Shown piece by piece: positions 59,951-64,000 of a stretch of DNA of 64,000 bases. The DNA lies in assembly GCA_963753385.1 (NCBI GenBank), contig CAVWCC010000007.1, forward strand, positions 372,001 through 436,000. The letters run 5' to 3'. This DNA is from JALZKA01 sp963753385. Lineage in GTDB: Bacteria > Actinomycetota > Thermoleophilia > Solirubrobacterales > 70-9. A program made the translations under genes and the position numbers. The notes beneath the pieces are model-generated. The model searched no databases and was not told where the DNA came from. It was given only the letters and a program-made list of their open reading frames with translations. Position 1 is the first letter of the stretch; each line of letters opens with the position of its first letter.

Positions 59951-60916
59951 GTGGCGCCCGACGCGCCGCTGCCGCCGGACCCCGCCGACGAGGCGATGGT
60001 CGCCCGCGCGCACGAGCGCTTCGCCACCGAGCGTCGCCGGGCCCGGCGCGGCGCCGGCGGCCGCGACGGCGCGCTTCCCAACCTGATCGTGATCGGCGGT
60101 CTCAAGTGCGGCACGACGAGCCTCCATCACTACCTGAATCTGCATCCCGAGATCGCGATGTCGCGGCCGAAGGAGCTGAACTTCTTCGTCGCCGAGCTGA
60201 ACTGGGAGCTGGGCGCGGACTGGTACCGCTCGCACTTCCCGGCGAGCGCCCGCGTCCGCGGCGAGACCTCGCCGCACTACACGAACCGGCCCCGCTTCAC
60301 TGGCGTCGCCGAGCGGATGCGCGAGACGCTTGGCGCCGACGCTCGGCTCGTCTACATGGTCCGCCACCCGGTCGAGCGGCTGCTCTCCCACTACATCCAC
60401 AGCGTCGGCGGTGGCTACGAGGCCCGCGACCTGGCCGACGCCGTAGCCGATCCGCGAAGCGCCTACGTCCAGCGCGGGCTCTATGCGTTCCAGGCCGAGC
60501 CGTACCTCGACGCGTTCGGATCGGACCGGGTGCTGATCGTCTCGCGCGAAGAGCTCGGACGGGAGCGGGACGCAACCGTGCGTCGCGTGTTCGAGTTCGC
60601 CGGCGTCGACCCAGGCTTCACCTCGCCGGAGTTCGACCGCGAGTGGGAGACCGGCAGCGCCAAGGGCACGGGCGGGTTCCGGCTGATGGACCGTGCGGTC
60701 CGGCTGCCCGGCCTGCGGGCGCTCGACCGCAACTTCGACCGACTGCCGGAGCGCCTGCGCTGGCTGGTCGAGCGCGTCGTCCACGACCCGGGCTCGGGCG
60801 AGGCACCGAAGCCGACGCTCGAGCCCGAGCTGCGCGAGCGGCTCGCGGGCCTGTTCCGCGACGACACGGCGCGGCTCGAGGAGCTCGCCGGCCGCCCGTT
60901 CGGCTGGGATCTGTGA
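59951..60916 (+). CDS. Sulfotransferase (PAPS-dependent)
   Basis: The 321-residue product has the PAPS loop NLIVIGGLKCGTTSLHHYLN near residue 44 and MSRPKELNFFV, the GETSPHYTNRPRFTGVAERM region, and the 3'-phosphate motif LVYMVRHPVERLLSHYIHSV. These are the marks of sulfotransferase family 1/heparan N-sulfotransferase-like enzymes. GTG 59951 follows the HAD gene closely. The TGA stop lies in the first bases of an interspersed repeat. It is intact, unlike the sulfotransferase-like copies at the left end, and only distantly similar to them. Confidence 0.92.
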   Translation: MAPDAPLPPDPADEAMVARAHERFATERRRARRGAGGRDGALPNLIVIGGLKCGTTSLHHYLNLHPEIAMSRPKELNFFVAELNWELGADWYRSHFPASARVRGETSPHYTNRPRFTGVAERMRETLGADARLVYMVRHPVERLLSHYIHSVGGGYEARDLADAVADPRSAYVQRGLYAFQAEPYLDAFGSDRVLIVSREELGRERDATVRRVFEFAGVDPGFTSPEFDREWETGSAKGTGGFRLMDRAVRLPGLRALDRNFDRLPERLRWLVERVVHDPGSGEAPKPTLEPELRERLAGLFRDDTARLEELAGRPFGWDL

Positions 60917-60964
60917 GGCGGAGCCCGAAGGGCGAAGCCGAGCCCCGGCGTTGTTGAGCCGGCT
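60913..60964 (+). repeat. Interspersed repeat, copy 3
   Basis: Begins GTGAGGCGGAGCCCGAAGGG and ends GTTGTTGAGCCGGCT; inside, CCGGC and GCCGG could pair around an 8-base loop. It fills most of the 70-base gap between the sulfotransferase stop and the RpiB-like gene. Confidence 0.8.
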
Positions 60965-60986
60965 TATCTAGGCGTACATTTCGTTC

Positions 60987-61433
60987 ATGCGGATCGCGGT
61001 CGCAGCGGATGAGCTGACGGGCGTCGCGGAGGCGGTCGTCGAGGCGCTTCGCGAGCGCGGGCATGAGCCGATCCCGCACGGCGCGCTCAATCCCGAGGAG
61101 CGGGACGACTGGGCCTGGGCGAGCGAGGCCGCGGCGCGCGACGTGGCCGACGGCCGCGCCGACCAGGCGGTGGTCTGCTGCTGGACCGGAACCGGCGCCG
61201 CGATCGCGGCGAACAAGGTCGCCGGCGTCCGGGCCGCGCTCTGCACCGACGCCGCGACCGCGGAGGGAGCGCGGCGCTGGAACGACGCCAACGCGCTCGC
61301 GCTCAGCCTGCGCAGCACGTCCGAGGCGGAGCTTGCCGAGATCCTCGACGCGTGGTTCGCGGGGAAGCCCAGCGACGAGGGCGGCGACCGGGCGAACGTG
61401 GAGCACCTGGGCGCGATGGAGCAACGCAGTTAG
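60987..61433 (+). CDS. RpiB/LacA/LacB-family isomerase, variant form
   Basis: The 148-residue product begins MRIAVAADELTGVAEAVVEA and has DQAVVCCWTGTGAAIAANKV, where RpiB usually has CGTGIG. Catalytic Cys65 is kept, but the next glycine is tryptophan. The usual Asp-His pair near the N terminus is Asp8-Glu9. A later ARRWNDANALALSLR matches the family. So it may act on a pentose or hexose phosphate other than ribose 5-phosphate; the symbol rpiB is withheld. Confidence 0.85.
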   Translation: MRIAVAADELTGVAEAVVEALRERGHEPIPHGALNPEERDDWAWASEAAARDVADGRADQAVVCCWTGTGAAIAANKVAGVRAALCTDAATAEGARRWNDANALALSLRSTSEAELAEILDAWFAGKPSDEGGDRANVEHLGAMEQRS

Positions 61434-61436
61434 GCT
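61431..61436 (+). promoter_or_regulatory. -10 box of likely leaderless transcript
   Basis: TAGGCT 7 bases before the ATG at 61444; the TAG also ends the isomerase gene. Confidence 0.45.
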
Positions 61437-61443
61437 GCCGCAG

Positions 61444-62308
61444 ATGCGAGCCTCGTGGTCACGCCGAGTCGCCGGGGCGTCCCTGGTTCTGGGCATCCTC
61501 GCGTTCGCGCTCCCGGCCGGCGGCGCGTCGGGAGCAGTGAAGCGCGCGGGCGGGATCGCATACGTCACCAAGAGCTTCGAGCGGGACGCCGGGTTCCGCA
61601 AGCTGCGCGCGCGCTGCCCGCGCGATACGCACGTCCTGTCCGGCGGGACGGACAACAACGCGCCGTTCAACCAGGCCGCGCTCCACCACAGCTACCCCGT
61701 GGATGCCCGCGACAGGGGGAAGCAGCCCGACGACGGCTGGAAGGTCGAGGTCACGGGCAACGCCACCTACACCTTCAGGGTCTACGCGATCTGCGCCGAT
61801 CGCCGGGTCAAGTACGTGAAGCGCTCGCTCGCGGCGAACGGGGGGATGAGCCAGACCAACCTTGTCGTGGAGTGCCCTGGGAGCCTCGCCGTTGGTTGGC
61901 GGCGGTCACCGGGGCCCACGGGACCTCTTGGCCAACAGCGGCTTCCCGGACGCGCTCAACGACCTCTGGGCCTTCTTCGTCGACAACCAGTCGAACGAGC
62001 CGCTGCCCCTGACCGGATATGCGCAGTGCGTTCGGTTCCAGGTCGCCACCCAGAGCGAGGCCAACAACGCGACGCCGGCGACCTCCCAGACGTTCGTCGA
62101 GGCGGAGTGCCCCACCGCGGGCTCGAGGTTCGTGATCGGTGGCGGGCTCTCGAATGGGGGTGGCTGGAACCAGATCGGCGTGAACGCCACGTTCCCGGGC
62201 GGCTTCGCCGGGCCGCCGAAGGGGAGTTGGAGCATCTGGACCGACAACCGCACCTTGGCGACGATCTCCGTGTCCGCTCACGCTGTCTGCGCGCCCTCGC
62301 TGCGCTGA
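61444..62308 (+). pseudogene. Secreted protein of unknown function, one frameshift
   Basis: ATG 61444 gives a signal peptide (VAGASLVLGILAFALPAGGA) and a first domain with paired cysteines (LRARCPRDTHVLSGGTDNNA, YTFRVYAICADRRVKYVKRS, NLVVECPG). Near 61890 one extra base at GTTGGTTGGCGG breaks the frame. The second domain then continues GGGHRGPRDLLANSGFPDAL and AQCVRFQVATQSEANNATPA to VSAHAVCAPSLR, stop 62306-62308. Both halves repeat the pattern C-P-x-GT-x-VLSGG, so the protein holds two similar domains. Function unknown; the cysteine spacing suggests extracellular disulfides. The stop overlaps the next ATG (TGATG). Confidence 0.7.
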
Positions 62309-63148
62309 TGCGCCGACTGCTGCCCGAGCCCGTCACCGAAGTGACCGTTGACGAGCTCGTCGGTGAGCTTTCTCCGGGGGAAGACCCGCCCCCGGATCGA
62401 CCTCGCTTGATCACCAACTTCGCGGTGACGCTCGACGGCCGGGCGACGATCGGCGGCCGGTCGGGACCGATCGGCTCCGACCGCGACACCGAGATGCTCC
62501 GGGGCCTGCGGACCCGGGTGGACGCGCTCATGATCGGTGCTGGGACGATGCGGGCGGAGCGGTATGGGGGCATGCCCGAGGGCCGGCTGCTGGTCCTGGT
62601 CTCCGGCCGCCTCGACCTGCCGTGGGATGCGGGCGTGTTCACCGAGGGCACGCGGCGAGGTGGTGGTGTTCACGTCATCGGATGCCGATCCGCCGGAGAC
62701 CGTCACCCCGGTCGACGTCGTCCGAGACCCGAACGGCGTCGACCTCGCGGGCGCACTCGCGCTCCTGCGATCCGAGCGGGGCGTGCGCTCGCTGCTCTGC
62801 GAGGGTGGGCCGCACCTCCACGCCCAGCTCCTTCAGGCGGATCTGATCGACGAGCTGTTCGTGACCCACGCGCCCAAGCTCGCGGGCGGCGAGGGCACCG
62901 GGCTCGTGGCCGGCCTGCCCGAGGCCGAGCGTCCGCTCGAGCTGGCCTGGCTCGTCTCGGAGCCCGAGACCGGCGAGCTGTTCGCGCGCTACCGCGTCGC
63001 GGGATGGACGGACACGGGGATCGCGCCCTGCGCCTCGACCTCGCGCTCGCCGCGCCGGAGGATCCGCAGGGCGAGCATCGTGCCGCCCATGAGCGCGGCG
63101 GCGCCGAGCGAGAGCTGGACGCTGAGGACGCCTTCCGGGGTCCAGTAG
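62308..63148 (+). pseudogene. RibD C-terminal-type (DHFR-like) reductase, one frameshift
   Basis: ATG 62308 gives LITNFAVTLDGRATIGGRSG, PIGSDRDTEMLRGLRTRVDA and LMIGAGTMRAERYGG, the NADPH-binding core of pyrimidine reductases in riboflavin synthesis. After WDAGVFTEG the frame changes near 62655 and continues VVVFTSSDADPPETVTPVDV, RSLLCEGGPHLHAQLLQADL and IDELFVTHAPKLAGGEGTGL, ending ELFARYRVAG. The frame then runs 45 more codons over the convergent membrane-protein gene to 63148, so the true stop was probably near 63000. Stand-alone RibD_C proteins of this kind are common in actinobacteria. Confidence 0.78.
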
Positions 63149-63706
63149 ACATCGCGGAGGTCGAGCAGGAGCGCCGCCTCGTCGAGCGTCAGCCCGAGGC
63201 CGACCCCGAACGGGACCGCCAGCGTCTCCTCGAGCTTCTCGTTCTCGGTGAACAGCGCCGCCGCCCCGGAGCCGAACGCGATCAGGATTCCCGGGATGAA
63301 GTGGTGGATGTGGCGCCCGCCGAGCCGGACGCTGCCGAACGGCCACCAGCCGGCTCGCTGGCCGTGTGTCGAGAGGCGCACGAAGGCAAGCGAGCCGACG
63401 AACCCGGTAAGCAGGTTGAACAGCACGGTCTCGTGGCGGGGGGTCGCCCGGAACCCCTCGATCGCGACCGAAACGGTGTCCTGGGTCGCTTGCCCGGTCG
63501 AGAACAAGCGCCATCTCGGCGGTCTCGAACACGCCGGTCGGGGACTCGACCTCGGGGTCGGCCTCGGCGGCCCGCAGCCGGCGGCGCGCGAGCCGCAGGA
63601 GCTCGCCGACGACCACGGTTCCCGCGGTCGCAGCTGCGACCGCCCCGAGACCGAGGGTGAGGCTGTCGAGGTCGCGCTGGTTCCGGCGGCGCGCGAACAG
63701 GGCCAT
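62989..63706 (-). pseudogene. Integral membrane protein, unknown function, one frameshift
   Basis: ATG 63706 gives MALFARRRNQRDLDSLTLGL and a first membrane segment (GLGAVAAATAGTVVVGELLR). Near 63505 the frame changes at GCGCTTGTTCTC and continues STGQATQDTVSVAIEGFRAT, HETVLFNLLTGFVGSLAFVR, GGRHIHHFIPGILIAFGSGA and LSLGAAALMGGTMLALRILR. About 238 residues with four or five membrane helices and a conserved HIHHF motif, which could bind metal. Family not named with certainty. It begins 2 bases after the nucleotide-sugar dehydrogenase gene on the same strand. Confidence 0.7.
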
Positions 63707-63708
63707 CG

Positions 63709-64000
63709 CTACAGGCGCACTAGGTTGCCGGCCTCGATCCCGCGCGTCACGCCCCGGAAGTCGACGACCAGTGGCGCGGCCGCGACGACCGCCTCGTAGT
63801 CGACCTCAGGGTGCGCGGTCACGACGCAGGCGACGTCGCATGCCTCGAGCGCGTCCGTGAGCGGAACCGAGCTCAGGCCGAGCTCGGGCACGTCCGGGAC
63901 GTGCGGGTCGTGGTAGGAGATCTCGGCTCCCAGGTCACGCAGGAGGCGGCCGATCCGCAGCGCCGGCGACTCACGCAGGTCGCCGACCCCGGCCTTGTAG
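63709..64000 (-). CDS. UDP-glucose/GDP-mannose dehydrogenase-family protein, C-terminal part only
   Basis: The frame is open from the window edge to the stop at 63709. It reads YKAGVGDLRESPALRIGRLL, RDLGAEISYHDPHVPDVPEL and ALEACDVACVVTAHPEVDYE, then VVDFRGVTRGIEAGNLVRL. This is the C-terminal substrate-closing domain of nucleotide-sugar dehydrogenases, where GxxYKxGxxDxRESP is diagnostic; the style is that of the UDP-N-acetyl-hexosamine (WecC/WbpA) branch. It oxidises C6 of a nucleotide sugar to a uronate for surface polymers. The N-terminal NAD domain lies beyond the window. Confidence 0.88.
   Translation of the reverse strand, partial: YKAGVGDLRESPALRIGRLLRDLGAEISYHDPHVPDVPELGLSSVPLTDALEACDVACVVTAHPEVDYEAVVAAAPLVVDFRGVTRGIEAGNLVRL

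Noticed and set aside
1..64000. CRISPR array, prophage, integrase or transposase
   Set aside because: No regularly spaced repeats and no recombinase, capsid or terminase motifs were seen on either strand.

Overview
The window is very GC-rich, with compact, overlapping gene organisation and leaderless-type starts (TANNNT boxes 6-9 bases before ATG). It has groES under a CIRCE operator, a large helicase next to a nei-type glycosylase, a fused pair of WYL regulators (PafB-PafC layout), rmlADBC and sucCD. Together these suggest a high-GC actinobacterium. A deep-branching group such as Thermoleophilia fits the protein style, but no marker here proves it. No phage, plasmid, transposase or CRISPR array is visible. 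No stretch longer than 300 bases lacks a gene or part of one.

Layout. 1-7.3 kb: surface-glycan or natural-product modification genes, namely a truncated family 2 glycosyltransferase, two tandem pairs of sulfotransferase-like genes and three methyltransferase genes, most crossed by frameshifts. 7.3-9.5 kb: groES-groEL with promoter, CIRCE and terminator. 9.5-16.2 kb: ArsR/SRPBCC pair, clpP, ECF sigma factor, reductase, MBL hydrolase, cupin, second SRPBCC protein, ASCH protein, pcm and a Crp-like regulator. 16.2-21.4 kb: lhr-nei repair pair. 21.5-25 kb: rmlADBC for dTDP-L-rhamnose, again with many frameshifts. 25-38.1 kb: PPOX protein, penicillin-acylase-family hydrolase, MBL hydrolase, fused WYL regulator, HD/OB nuclease-like protein, flavin monooxygenase, YihY, MFS and a TetR/epoxide hydrolase pair. 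38.1-43.2 kb: four translationally coupled sugar genes (two Gfo/Idh/MocA oxidoreductases, a TIM-barrel isomerase and a DegT aminotransferase) divergent from an ATP-grasp ligase. This is the best candidate for an undescribed pathway. 43.2-48 kb: tRNA-Phe, AbiEi/DUF559 protein, DUF192 protein, MrfA-like helicase coupled to folP. 48-55 kb: HAD phosphatase, MarR-controlled ABC exporter, FG-GAP secreted protein, DtxR regulator, secreted proteins and a PLP aminotransferase. 55-64 kb: sulfatase, sucCD, HAD hydrolase, sulfotransferase, RpiB-like isomerase, secreted protein, RibD-like reductase, membrane protein and the C-terminal end of a nucleotide-sugar dehydrogenase.

Themes. (i) Sugar and surface chemistry recurs at 1-7, 21.5-25, 38-43, 55-57, 60 and 64 kb, with sulfotransferases and a sulfatase in one window. 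(ii) Single-base frameshifts cluster at 0.9-6.5, 13.7, 20.7-24.2 and 61.9-63.5 kb, while 25-61 kb is clean. Because conserved protein sequence continues in another frame across each break, consensus errors or very recent decay are both possible. (iii) A 50-bp interspersed repeat occurs three times; two copies carry a gene's stop codon and one is read through in frame inside a helicase gene. (iv) Several regulator/target pairs show palindromic operators at the expected places.
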